A program made the position numbers and the translations under genes. Shown piece after piece: positions 35,760-43,384 of a DNA stretch of 64,000 bases. Positions within the stretch are counted from its first letter, which is position 1, and each line of letters starts with the position of its first letter. The DNA lies in NCBI RefSeq assembly GCF_014197015.1, contig NZ_JACIET010000002.1:186001-250000 (forward strand), given 5' to 3'. The DNA comes from Niveibacterium umoris. GTDB taxonomy: Bacteria; Pseudomonadota; Gammaproteobacteria; Burkholderiales; Rhodocyclaceae. A model generated the notes under the pieces. That model made no database searches. It saw only the letters and a program-made list of their open reading frames with translations, and was not told where the DNA came from.

Positions 35760-37337
35760 TCAAAGGTCGAGCACCAGCGTTTGCGTGCTGGCACGTGAAA
35801 CGCAGATGCACATCTGCCGGCCCTGCGTGCGTTCGCGTTCGTTGAGGGCGGTGTCGGCGTGCTGCGGCGTGCCTGCGATGACCTTCACCGCGCAGCTGCC
35901 ACAGTTGCCGACCCGGCAGTCCGATCGGGCCGGCACCCCGGCCGCCTCCACCGCGGCGAGGATGCTCTGCGTCGGCGCGACGTGAATCGTCTTGCCGCTG
36001 CGGCGCAGTTCCACTTCGATCGCGCTCGCGCTGCCGTCGCCGGTCGGCGCGGCAAAGCGCTCGCTGTGGATGCGCGCGGCGTCAATGCCCAGCGCGGCAG
36101 CGGCGGCCTGCACGCCGTCGATCAGGCGTTGCGGGCCACACACGTAGATCACCGCATCGGCGGGCGCGCTGCGCAACACTTCGGCCACCGGCATGGCGCG
36201 TTGATCGCTGGCCCACACGGTGAGGCGCGCACCGAACTCGCGCTGCATGCGGTCGCGGTAGGCCATGTCGCCCGCGCTGCGCCCGGCGTAGTGGATCTCG
36301 AATGCGCGGCCCTGCGCCTTGAGCGCGAGCGCCATCGCCTTGATCGGCGTGATGCCGATGCCACCGGCAATCAGCACCGCCGGGCGCGCATCGTCGTGCA
36401 GCGCGAAGTCGTTGCGCGGCAAACCGCAGCGCAAGCGCATGCCGAGCTGGTAGTGATGATGCACGAAGGCCGAGCCGCCGCTGCCGTTTTCGTGCTGCAG
36501 CACGGCGATCTCGTACGCATCGCGGCGCGCCGGGTTGGAGCTGATCGAGTAGTGCCGCGTGGCCTCGCTGCCATCGGGCAGGCGCACCGGCACCTGCAGA
36601 TGCGAACCGGCGCTGACCTGCGGCAGGTCAGCGCCGAGCGGGTGTCGCAGTTCGTAGGCCCGCACGCGGGGGCTCAGCTGCCGCACGCCGCTGATCACCA
36701 GCTCCAGTTCGCCCTGGCCCAGTTCGTTCGGTGAGCGTGCGGCCAGGGCACCGGCGCGCAGGGCGCGGTTCTCTTCGAGCAAGGGCGCGATCATCTGATC
36801 GAGCTCCGCCTCGGTGAAGCGCGGGGTGATGTGCTGCGGGCAGTTCCACTCGATCGCCTCGACATGGATCAGCACGCCGCGTTCCACGCGGGCGCGGTAG
36901 CTGGGCACTTCAAGCTGCGCGATCAGTTCGGGCGCGTCGGCCTCATGCACGATGCGCGCGCGGCCCCAGATCTTGAGGCGGCGGCGGTTCGCGTAGTCCA
37001 TCAGGATCAGCGAGATGCGCTCGTTGGCGTTGAGGTTGCCGACACTGAGGTACTGCCGGTTGCCACGGAAATCGGCGTAGCCGATCGTGCGGGCGTCGAG
37101 CACACGCAGGAAGCCGGCTGGGCCGCCGCGGTGCTGCACATAGGGCCAGCCGTTCTCGCCCACGCTGGCCTGGTAGAAGCTGTCGCGTGCCTCGATGAAT
37201 GCGATGTCGTGGTCTTGCAGTTCGTTGCGGGGGTCTTCCGCCAGCTCGAAACCGAGATTGTTCTCACGGCTGCCGTAGCGCACCTGCGCCGCTTTGACGC
37301 TGGGGGTGAAGCTGATGTCGGCGAAGGCGCGGGGCAT
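35760..37337 (-). CDS. Fusion of PNPOx-like flavin domain with FNR-type reductase and 2Fe-2S ferredoxin
   Basis: A 525-aa multidomain redox protein. Residues 1-190 resemble a pyridoxamine-phosphate-oxidase-fold flavin domain (ELQDHDIAFIEARDSFYQASVGENGWPYVQHRGGP). About 205-320 is an FAD-binding barrel (SHLQVPVRLPDGSEATRHYSISSNP). 320-430 is the NAD(P) domain (VLIAGGIGITPIKAM, VYVCGP-like IYVCGPQ). The end is a plant-type ferredoxin with CRVGNCGSC and a final Cys in QMCICVS. Electrons can thus pass NAD(P)H to FAD to 2Fe-2S within one chain and perhaps on to the N-terminal flavin. The substrate is unknown. It follows the CMD gene by 68 bp. Confidence 0.92.
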   Translation of the reverse strand: MPRAFADISFTPSVKAAQVRYGSRENNLGFELAEDPRNELQDHDIAFIEARDSFYQASVGENGWPYVQHRGGPAGFLRVLDARTIGYADFRGNRQYLSVGNLNANERISLILMDYANRRRLKIWGRARIVHEADAPELIAQLEVPSYRARVERGVLIHVEAIEWNCPQHITPRFTEAELDQMIAPLLEENRALRAGALAARSPNELGQGELELVISGVRQLSPRVRAYELRHPLGADLPQVSAGSHLQVPVRLPDGSEATRHYSISSNPARRDAYEIAVLQHENGSGGSAFVHHHYQLGMRLRCGLPRNDFALHDDARPAVLIAGGIGITPIKAMALALKAQGRAFEIHYAGRSAGDMAYRDRMQREFGARLTVWASDQRAMPVAEVLRSAPADAVIYVCGPQRLIDGVQAAAAALGIDAARIHSERFAAPTGDGSASAIEVELRRSGKTIHVAPTQSILAAVEAAGVPARSDCRVGNCGSCAVKVIAGTPQHADTALNERERTQGRQMCICVSRASTQTLVLDL

Positions 37338-37405
37338 GGCGGAAGTCCTTTCATTCAGGGGCGGTGGCCTGAGCGCAGGGCGTCAGGCCACCAGGGGAAC
37401 GGCAA

Positions 37406-37951
37406 TCAGGCCGCCTTGCGGGTGACGTGCGGGAAATCCACGTCGGTTTGGGCCACGTTGTTGATGTAGTTGGTCAACACATTGAGCGCCACGTTGAGCA
37501 CGATCTCGACCACGCTGGCGTCGTCAAAACCCGCAGCGCGCAGGCTGGCCAGGTCGGCCTCGCTGACGCGGCCACGCTCGGCCGCCACACGGCGGGCGAA
37601 CTGCAGCGCGGCGCGGGTCTTCGCGTCAGCCGAGTACGCATCGCGGGCAGCGTCGATTTCCGCTGCGTCGATCTTCGCGACATGCGTCGACAGATACGTG
37701 TGGGCCGAGAGGCAGTAGTCGCAGCCGTTGTATTCGGCAATCGCCAGCGCGATGCGCTCACGCAGTTGCACGCTCAGCACGCCCTTGGCCAGCGCGCCGT
37801 TGAGCGAGAGGTAGCCTTCGAGCGCCGCCGGGCTGTTGCCGACCAGCTTCATCAGGTTGGGGACGACGCCCAGCTGCTTGTGGACCGCGTCGAGCAGCGG
37901 CTTGGAGGCGACGGGCGATTGTTCGACGGACGGGATGGCGATGCGAGACAT
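37406..37951 (-). CDS. AhpD-like carboxymuconolactone decarboxylase family protein 1
   Basis: A 181-aa CMD-fold protein starts at ATG 37951. The redox centre is CDYCLSAHTYL (CxxC then His), as in AhpD-type peroxidase partners. It begins MSRIAIPSVEQSPVASKPLLDAVHKQLGVVPNLMKLVGNSPAALEGYL. A paralogue of identical length lies at 39016-39561. It is the first gene of the operon running into the reductase fusion, GST and DUF1348. A 35-bp box shared with the paralogue lies 62 bp upstream. Confidence 0.95.
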   Translation of the reverse strand: MSRIAIPSVEQSPVASKPLLDAVHKQLGVVPNLMKLVGNSPAALEGYLSLNGALAKGVLSVQLRERIALAIAEYNGCDYCLSAHTYLSTHVAKIDAAEIDAARDAYSADAKTRAALQFARRVAAERGRVSEADLASLRAAGFDDASVVEIVLNVALNVLTNYINNVAQTDVDFPHVTRKAA

Positions 37952-38013
37952 GGTGTAACTCCTGTATTCGGTTGGGTTCGGATTCCGCCGCACACCGTGT
38001 GCTGCGGGGTGAC

Positions 38014-38048
38014 TGCATTCTTTCAACTTCCGAATCAAAGAAGAATCC
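38014..38048 (-). promoter_or_regulatory. 35-bp conserved box, copy 1
   Basis: Reads TGCATTCTTTCAACTTCC then GAATCAAAGAAGAATCC on the plus strand. By my count it matches the copy at 39625-39659 at 29 of 35 positions. ATTCTT and AAGAAT form an inverted repeat at the ends. It ends 62 nt before the CMD1 ATG, as copy 2 does before CMD2 (63 nt). Probably a shared operator or promoter. Confidence 0.72.
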
Positions 38049-38067
38049 GCGCGCAGCGCAATAATTT

Positions 38068-38084
38068 GTTCCACAAAATGGAAC
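38068..38084. promoter_or_regulatory. GTTCCA-N5-TGGAAC palindrome, possible operator
   Basis: A perfect 6-5-6 dyad in an AT-rich stretch 19 bp upstream of box copy 1, with a further GGGAACAC half-site at 38090. Such dyads suit LysR-type or other dimeric regulators. Its function is inferred. Confidence 0.45.
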
Positions 38085-38128
38085 ACTGAGGGAACACTTA
38101 GCACCGCAGCGGCGCCGGACGCGTGAAC

Positions 38129-38154
38129 GAAAAAAAGGAGCCCGAAGGCTCCTT
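38129..38154 (-). terminator. Intrinsic terminator of the CMD2-YHS-glutaredoxin operon
   Basis: On the minus strand AAGGAGCC-TTCG-GGCTCCTT has a perfect 8-bp stem with a stable UUCG-type loop and runs into TTTTT. It lies 33 nt after the glutaredoxin stop. A textbook terminator. Confidence 0.92.
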
Positions 38155-38186
38155 GTGTGGGGTGTTTGGATCGTGAGGTGGCGCGT

Positions 38187-38420
38187 TCAGCCTTGCCCGC
38201 CGAAATGCGCCTGCAGGTCGTCGAACCCGCCGATGTGGCGCTCGCCGAAGAAGATCTGCGGCACCGTGCGGCGCTGGCTGCGCGCGATCATTTCATGCAG
38301 GCGGACGGGGTCTTCGCTGACCTTGATCTCGGTGTAGCGCAGGCCGCGCGAATCGAGCAGCGACTTGGCGGCGGTGCAGAACGGGCAGTGCTCGCCCGAG
38401 TAGACGGTGATGTCGTCCAT
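38187..38420 (-). CDS. Class I glutaredoxin
   Basis: A 77-aa monodomain glutaredoxin with the dithiol site CPFC (residues 12-15), RTVPQIFFG with the cis-Pro, and HIGGFDDL for glutathione binding. The start is ATG 38420. It reduces protein disulfides and mixed disulfides with glutathione. It is the last gene of the operon that begins with CMD2 and is followed by a strong terminator. Confidence 0.95.
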   Translation of the reverse strand: MDDITVYSGEHCPFCTAAKSLLDSRGLRYTEIKVSEDPVRLHEMIARSQRRTVPQIFFGERHIGGFDDLQAHFGGQG

Positions 38421-38438
38421 GGTGCTTCTCCAGGCAGG

Positions 38439-38468
38439 CACTTCGCGGCAGCGAAGTGCCGCGAAGTG
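38439..38468. other. Perfect 12-bp hairpin between YHS and glutaredoxin genes
   Basis: CACTTCGCGGCA-GCGAAG-TGCCGCGAAGTG. It has no U-run on either strand, so it is more likely an RNA-processing or stability hairpin, or a small repeat, than a terminator. Confidence 0.55.
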
Positions 38469-38478
38469 CGTTGGGGGC

Positions 38479-38982
38479 TTACAGGTCCTTGGGGGCCTTG
38501 TTGCGGATCAGCGGCCATTCGGCCTCGGCTTTCTTCAGGTTGCCCGGCACGTCCTCCAGCCAACGCACCTGCACATCCTTGTTCACGTTCAGGTAGAGCC
38601 TGCCGTCGACCACGCGCCAGACTTGCGGGTCGCCATCGAGCTTCTTGTCGAGCGCCACGCCCATTGCGCAGAAGCCGCCGTAGGCCGGTTCGTACTGATC
38701 GGGCTTGGCCTTGAAGGCGTCACGGTTGGCGGCGTTGGCGAAGTGGTAGGTCGCACCCTTGTGCGTGGCCGTGAAGCGAGGCGAGCCCGCCCGTGCGGCG
38801 CCTTCGGTGAAGTAAGCCACCGGGTCGTAGCCTTTGATCGCCACGCCCTGTTTGTCGAGGTTGAGCACGCTGGTCGAGGCTTCGTCGTAGGCGAATGCAG
38901 CCTGCGGCGCGAGCGCGACGAGCGCGGTGCCGCCAATCAGGGCGGCGAGCAAGGTACGGCGGGCAAAGCGGTAGGTTTTCAT
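38479..38982 (-). CDS. Exported YHS-domain protein
   Basis: A 167-aa protein has a signal peptide with a twin Arg (FARRTLLAALIGGTALVALAPQAAFA; cleavage near residue 31). The YHS domain reads VAIKGYDPVAYFTEGAARAGSPRFTATHKGATYHFANAANRDAFKAKPDQYEPAYGGFCAMGVA. YHS domains bind metals or act in redox and metal handling. It is the middle gene of the CMD2-YHS-glutaredoxin operon, so a periplasmic stress or metal role is likely. Confidence 0.9.
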   Translation of the reverse strand: MKTYRFARRTLLAALIGGTALVALAPQAAFAYDEASTSVLNLDKQGVAIKGYDPVAYFTEGAARAGSPRFTATHKGATYHFANAANRDAFKAKPDQYEPAYGGFCAMGVALDKKLDGDPQVWRVVDGRLYLNVNKDVQVRWLEDVPGNLKKAEAEWPLIRNKAPKDL

Positions 38983-39015
38983 GATCGGTCCTTGTGTCGT
39001 GAGATGGATAGGGGT

Positions 39016-39561
39016 TCAGGCCACTGCGTTGAGCGCGACCTTGGGGAAGTCGATTTCCAGCCGGCTCGCCTTGCCCAGGATGTTGGTCAGCACGTTCATG
39101 CCGACGTGGGTGATGATTTCGACCAGATCGGCGTCGCTGTAGCCGGCGGCGCGTGCTGCGGCGATTTCGGCGCTGGTGACGTCGCCGCCGTGCTCGACCA
39201 GCGAGCGGGCGAACTTCACCGCGACGGCGGCCTTGGCGTCCTGACTGGTGCCGGCGCGGTTGGCGCTGATTTCGTCGCCGGTGAGGCCCGCCTTGCGGCC
39301 GATCGCCGTGTGCGCCGAGAGGCAGTACTCGCAGGCGTTCTGCTGCGCCAGCGCCAGTGCGATGCGTTCGCGGGTGGCGGCGTCGAGGCTGCCCTCGTTC
39401 GCCACGCCATGCAGGCCCAGAAAGGCGCGCAGCGCAACCGGCGAGTTCGCGAAGACCTTGAGGAAGTTGGGCACCATGCCCAGCTGCGACTGGATCGCTT
39501 CGAGCAGCGCCTTCTGTTCGGCGTTGGCGGTTTCGAGGGTGACGACGTTGATGCGGCTCAT
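39016..39561 (-). CDS. AhpD-like carboxymuconolactone decarboxylase family protein 2
   Basis: A 181-aa CMD-fold protein with CEYCLSAHTAI as redox centre (CxxC then His). It begins MSRINVVTLETANAEQKALLEAIQSQLGMVPNFLKVFANSPVALRAFLGLHG. It is clearly a paralogue of the protein at 37406-37951. It opens the operon that continues with the YHS protein and glutaredoxin, and diverges from the LysR gene at 39716. Box copy 2 lies 63 bp upstream. Confidence 0.95.
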   Translation of the reverse strand: MSRINVVTLETANAEQKALLEAIQSQLGMVPNFLKVFANSPVALRAFLGLHGVANEGSLDAATRERIALALAQQNACEYCLSAHTAIGRKAGLTGDEISANRAGTSQDAKAAVAVKFARSLVEHGGDVTSAEIAAARAAGYSDADLVEIITHVGMNVLTNILGKASRLEIDFPKVALNAVA

Positions 39562-39624
39562 GGGAATTCCTTTCAATGGAGGTGCTGGGTTTCGTTGCCG
39601 CGTCACAGGTGCTCAGCGGATGGA

Positions 39625-39659
39625 TGCATTCTTCCAACTTCCACCGCAGAGAAGAATCC
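39625..39659 (-). promoter_or_regulatory. 35-bp conserved box, copy 2
   Basis: TGCATTCTTCCAACTTCC then ACCGCAGAGAAGAATCC, 29 of 35 identical to copy 1, at the same distance from its CMD start codon. The ATTCTT/AAGAAT ends are inverted. It lies in the divergent spacer next to the LysR gene, so LysR is the first candidate to bind it. Confidence 0.72.
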
Positions 39660-39661
39660 AC

Positions 39662-39677
39662 ATCAAATACAATTGAT
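39662..39677. promoter_or_regulatory. ATCAA-N6-TTGAT dyad near LysR start
   Basis: A short perfect dyad of LysR-box type, 39 bp before the LysR ATG and 2 bp from box copy 2. It may be the regulator's autoregulatory site. Not verified. Confidence 0.4.
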
Positions 39678-39715
39678 ACTTGCGTTTAGTGGAATACAAG
39701 AACGGAACCCGACAC

Positions 39716-40615
39716 ATGGATCGACTGCATCTGATGAGCGTGTTTGTCGCGGTGGCCGAGGCCGAGAGCTTCGCGGGCGGGGCGCGCAAGCTGGCGATGT
39801 CGCCACCGGCGGTCACCCGCGCGATCGCGGCGCTGGAAGAGCGGCTCGGCGTGAAGCTGCTGACCCGCACCACCCGCTATGTGCGCGTGACCGAGGCCGG
39901 CCAGCGCTATCTGGATGACGCACGGCGCGTGATCGCCGCAGCCGACGAAGCGGACGAAGCCGCGGTGGGCATCAATGCCGAACCGCGCGGCCACCTGACG
40001 ATTACCGCGCCGGTGCTGTTCGGCCGCATGTACGTGATGCCGGGCATCACCGACTACCTGCAGCGCTACCCCGAAACCACGGTGTCCGCGATGTTTCTCG
40101 ACCGCGTCGTCAACATGCTCGAAGAAGGCATCGACGTCGGCATCCGCATCGGCGAGCTGGCCGACTCCAGCTACAAGGCGCTACGTGTGGGCCATGTGCG
40201 ACGGGTGATCTGCGCGTCACCGGCCTACCTCGCGCAGCACGGCATCCCGCAGCAGCCGGAAGACCTCGCGCAACACCCGATCATCGTCGCCAGCAGCCTG
40301 AGCCCGACCGTCGAATGGAAGTTCATGCGCGAGGGCAGCCCGATCGCCGTGCGCATCAAGCCCCGCCTCACCGTCACCAGCAACGACGCGGCCATCGAAG
40401 CGGCGCTGCGCGGAACCGGCATCACGCGCCTGATTTCGTACCAGATCGCGCCGCAACTGGCCGCCGGCGAACTGAAGGTGGTGCTGAGCGAGTACGAACC
40501 GGCGCGCATGCCGATTCATGTGCTGCATCGCGAAGGGCGCAACGCCTCGGCCAAGATCCGCAGCTTCGTCGACCTGATCGCCGAACGGCTGCGCCGCGAC
40601 CCCTCGTTGAACTGA
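39716..40615 (+). CDS. LysR-family transcriptional regulator
   Basis: A 299-aa LTTR starts at ATG 39716. The HTH reads MDRLHLMSVFVAVAEAESFAGGARKLAMSPPAVTRAIAALEERLG; the effector domain has RGHLTITAPVLFGRMYVMPGITDYLQRYPE, the CrgA/PA-type subgroup. It is divergent from CMD2. The two CMD operons share an upstream box, so this protein is the natural candidate regulator of both. The ligand is unknown. Confidence 0.95.
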   Translation: MDRLHLMSVFVAVAEAESFAGGARKLAMSPPAVTRAIAALEERLGVKLLTRTTRYVRVTEAGQRYLDDARRVIAAADEADEAAVGINAEPRGHLTITAPVLFGRMYVMPGITDYLQRYPETTVSAMFLDRVVNMLEEGIDVGIRIGELADSSYKALRVGHVRRVICASPAYLAQHGIPQQPEDLAQHPIIVASSLSPTVEWKFMREGSPIAVRIKPRLTVTSNDAAIEAALRGTGITRLISYQIAPQLAAGELKVVLSEYEPARMPIHVLHREGRNASAKIRSFVDLIAERLRRDPSLN

Positions 40616-40779
40616 CATCGAAGTACGCCCCTCGGCGCAGCGCCTTGCAACTGCCGCGTTTGCGTTGCGTCACCCCACGCCGAAGCGGCGTGTGATCAGC
40701 TGACGTTGACGACCGTCAGCCTCACCGCGCCGCCCGGATTGACGCCACATCCGGCGGCGGCTTCGTCCCGACACCTCTC

Positions 40780-41799
40780 ATGAACACGCGCAGGGAGTCC
40801 CGATTGCCGAGACGCTTCATCACCGTGCTACGGCGACGATTCCCTGCGTTCGAGCAGCTGTGGCAACGATTTCCGGACAATGTGTTCGTGATCCGTTGCG
40901 AAAGCGATGGCCGCTTTGTCGTCGAGGCGATCAACCCGACGCTCGCGGCGGTGATCGGGCGCCCCAGCGAGGCGGTCGCCGGCCTGCCGCTCGGCGAAGT
41001 CGTTCCGGCCGAGTACCTCGCGCTGGTCGAGGGCCGTTACCGCGCGTGCGCCGACAGCGGCGAACCGATGACCTACGAGGAAAGCGGCGGCCCGGCAGGC
41101 GCAGAGCCACGCATCTGGCAGACGTTGATGGTGCCGGCACAGGGCCGCAGCGGCAAGGTCGACTACATCCTCGGCATCTCGCGCGACATCACGGCGCTGC
41201 GCAAGGCCGAAGCCTACCTGCGCGACGCCAACGCAGCGCTCGAACGGCGTGTCGCCGAACGCACCGCGGAACTCGAATGCGCCAATGCGCGGCTGACCGA
41301 ACTCGCGACTCGCGACGGCCTGACCGGCCTCTACAACCGCCGGCACCTTTTCGAACTGGCCACGCGTGAATTCAGGCGTGTCGTCCGCACCGGCCAGCCC
41401 CTGGCCGTGCTGATGCTGGATCTGGACCATTTCAAGGACATCAACGACCGCTTCGGCCACGCCGCTGGCGATCAGGTGCTGCGAGCACTTTCGCACGTCT
41501 TCCAGACGGCGCTGCGCCAGACAGACCTGATCGGGCGGTACGGCGGCGAAGAATTCCTCGTCCTGCTGCCTGACACCGACGCCCGGGAAGCCGAACACAT
41601 CGCCGACCGCCTGCGCGAATCCTGTGCAACCGTGGAGCACCGGTGGAATCATCAAACCTTCCAATGCACCCTGAGCATCGGCATCGCGCACTACGATGCA
41701 GAGCGCGACGATGGACTCGACACGCTGCTGCAGCGCGCCGATCACGCTTTGCTGCGTGCCAAGGCCGCTGGTCGCAACTGCCTCGTCATCGGCGGGTGA
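40780..41799 (+). CDS. PAS-GGDEF diguanylate cyclase
   Basis: A 339-aa soluble protein has a PAS domain at about 25-150 (FPDNVFVIRCESDGRFVVEAINPTLAAVIGRPSEAV .. VDYILGISRDITALRKAEAYL), a coiled-coil linker and a GGDEF domain. The active loop is GRYGGEEF and the inhibitory site RQTD lies five residues upstream. It likely makes c-di-GMP in response to a small ligand or redox state. No partner genes are adjacent. Confidence 0.95.
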   Translation: MNTRRESRLPRRFITVLRRRFPAFEQLWQRFPDNVFVIRCESDGRFVVEAINPTLAAVIGRPSEAVAGLPLGEVVPAEYLALVEGRYRACADSGEPMTYEESGGPAGAEPRIWQTLMVPAQGRSGKVDYILGISRDITALRKAEAYLRDANAALERRVAERTAELECANARLTELATRDGLTGLYNRRHLFELATREFRRVVRTGQPLAVLMLDLDHFKDINDRFGHAAGDQVLRALSHVFQTALRQTDLIGRYGGEEFLVLLPDTDAREAEHIADRLRESCATVEHRWNHQTFQCTLSIGIAHYDAERDDGLDTLLQRADHALLRAKAAGRNCLVIGG

Positions 41800-41833
41800 C
41801 GGCGACACGCACCCCCCGCGAGGACAACCGACA

Positions 41834-42079
41834 TTGCGCAAACGTGGCGATGCGCCTATCAAGAAGGATGAATCGCCGCCGGTGTTCGCGCCAGAACTAG
41901 TGCCCGGCTTGCGCGTCAAATACGTGCCCGCTGCGGCGACCCCGCGGCGGCCAGACAAGCGCCGCCTACCGGCAGCGCACCAACAGGGGGAAGCAGCATG
42001 GACCAGCACACCGCACGCAGGCCCGGCGACGACGATCCGATCGGGCAAGCCCGCTTCAATACCAAACGACCCACACTGA
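41834..42079 (+). CDS. Possible small protein (81 aa, TTG start)
   Basis: A frame from a TTG with GAGGA 9 nt upstream encodes a basic, Pro-rich peptide (LRKRGDAPIKKDESPPVFAPELVPGLRVKYVP at the start). It overlaps the next small frame by 82 bp. It has no membrane segment and no known family. It may be spurious; the weak start counts against it. Confidence 0.3.
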   Translation: MRKRGDAPIKKDESPPVFAPELVPGLRVKYVPAAATPRRPDKRRLPAAHQQGEAAWTSTPHAGPATTIRSGKPASIPNDPH

Positions 42080-42231
42080 TCGGCGACGTTGGTTTCGATG
42101 CCGCGTACGCCACCGAAAGCCACCCCGAAGGCTTGCGCTACGGCGAGACGCCGCGCGCGCCGGGGGTGGAGCCGCATCGCCCCGAGGCCGATAGCAGTGC
42201 CGAAGGCCCCGCAGTGATCTCAATCGGATAA
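41998..42231 (+). CDS. Possible small hydrophilic protein (77 aa)
   Basis: An ATG frame with GGGGGA 6 nt upstream begins MDQHTARRPGDDDPIGQARF. It is acidic and Gly/Pro-rich, with no signal or membrane segment. Together with the preceding frame it occupies the 537-bp gap between the GGDEF gene and the binding-protein gene. No family recognised; the ribosome site is reasonable. Confidence 0.42.
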   Translation: MDQHTARRPGDDDPIGQARFNTKRPTLIGDVGFDAAYATESHPEGLRYGETPRAPGVEPHRPEADSSAEGPAVISIG

Positions 42232-42268
42232 GCAGCCGCCACACCAACGCGGCAACCGTGTTGGAGCC

Positions 42269-42297
42269 TTGCTGTGCAGACGCGGCAGGACTATAAA
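42269..42297 (+). promoter_or_regulatory. Sigma-70-type promoter of the binding-protein gene
   Basis: TTGCTG (42269-42274), 17-nt spacer, TATAAA (42292-42297). The -10 box is strong for this GC-rich DNA. The predicted start lies about 30-45 nt before the two candidate start codons of the next gene. Confidence 0.55.
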
Positions 42298-42336
42298 AGA
42301 GTCCGCCCTGCAAGCCTGCGCCCATCACCCTGCAAG

Positions 42337-43263
42337 ATGCCAACACGACACATGCCGGTCGCCCTGCCCTGTGCCCGCAAGCGCAAGGGAGCACGTCGGC
42401 CAGCTTGGGCCCTGTGCATGGCGGGTCTTGCACTCGTCAGCGCCCATGCTGCGCCCCTCGCTCCCCCCAAGAACCCTGCACCTGCGACACCGGTCAGCGG
42501 AGCGCCAGGCTGTTCGCGGCCGATCAGCGTCGCGGCCAGTTCCAACGGTCTGCTGATGGAAGTCGATAGGCAAGGCGCGGTCAGCGGCGTGTTCCCGGAA
42601 TTCCTCGAAGAACTGAGTCGCAGCACCGGTTGCCGCTTCGTGTATGAAGCGATGCCTCGAGCGCGGGCGCTGCAAACCTTCCTTGAGGGTGACGTAGACA
42701 TGATCATGGCGGTCCAGCTTCCAGAGCGTGACGCTGCCGGAGCGTTCCTGCCCACGCACGGCGGCCGGATCGCGCTGATCACGTTGAAAACCCGCAGCAC
42801 GACGCCACCGCTGACACAGCTCGCCAACGGCGATCTGATGGTCAATGTCGTGCGGGGCTACGACTACGGCCCGGCATACCGCAGCCAGCTGGAAACATTG
42901 CGGGCAATCAGGCGGCTGGAAGAAGTAAAAGACACCGATACGATCGCGCGCAAACTGTCGATCGGCTACGCGCAGGCCACCATTGTCGCGCCGAGCCAGT
43001 TCGCCGCCTCGGTCCAAGCGCATCCCGAACTTGTCGACAAACTGGTAGTCACACCGATGCCGTCGCTCGGCACGACAATCAACGGGATCTACCTGTCACG
43101 CTCGCGCCTGTCGGCTGCGGACCGCGAACGCTTGACGCAGGCGATCCGTAAAGCCCTCGCCGAAGGCGGGTTCTGGCGACAGTACGAATCTCGAATACCG
43201 GCATGGGCACGCCCGGGATTGGTCGCACCGAGCGAGCTAGCCCCCGTCTTGGGCCAGCCGTGA
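42337..43263 (+). CDS. Periplasmic solute-binding protein (SBP_bac_3-like)
   Basis: This protein of about 308 aa has a basic N-region and signal peptide (ALCMAGLALVSAHA), then a type II binding-protein fold: VAASSNGLLMEVDRQGAVSGVFPEFLEELSRSTGCRFVYEAMPRARALQTFLEGDVDMIMAVQLPERDAAG. The C-terminal helices ADRERLTQAIRKALAEGGFWRQY are typical. No transporter genes are adjacent, so it may feed a distant permease or sense solutes. The start is uncertain: ATG 42337 or ATG 42352, neither with a good ribosome site. Confidence 0.85.
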   Translation: MPTRHMPVALPCARKRKGARRPAWALCMAGLALVSAHAAPLAPPKNPAPATPVSGAPGCSRPISVAASSNGLLMEVDRQGAVSGVFPEFLEELSRSTGCRFVYEAMPRARALQTFLEGDVDMIMAVQLPERDAAGAFLPTHGGRIALITLKTRSTTPPLTQLANGDLMVNVVRGYDYGPAYRSQLETLRAIRRLEEVKDTDTIARKLSIGYAQATIVAPSQFAASVQAHPELVDKLVVTPMPSLGTTINGIYLSRSRLSAADRERLTQAIRKALAEGGFWRQYESRIPAWARPGLVAPSELAPVLGQP

Positions 43264-43384
43264 GCCAACCCGGCAAAGCAAAAGGCGTTTCCGCTCGATA
43301 CGGCGTTCCGCTCGCGCTAGAATCCGCGCCCTCCTGAAACCGCTCCCCTTGGGCCGGCGACGAATCACCCCTGACGAGATAACG

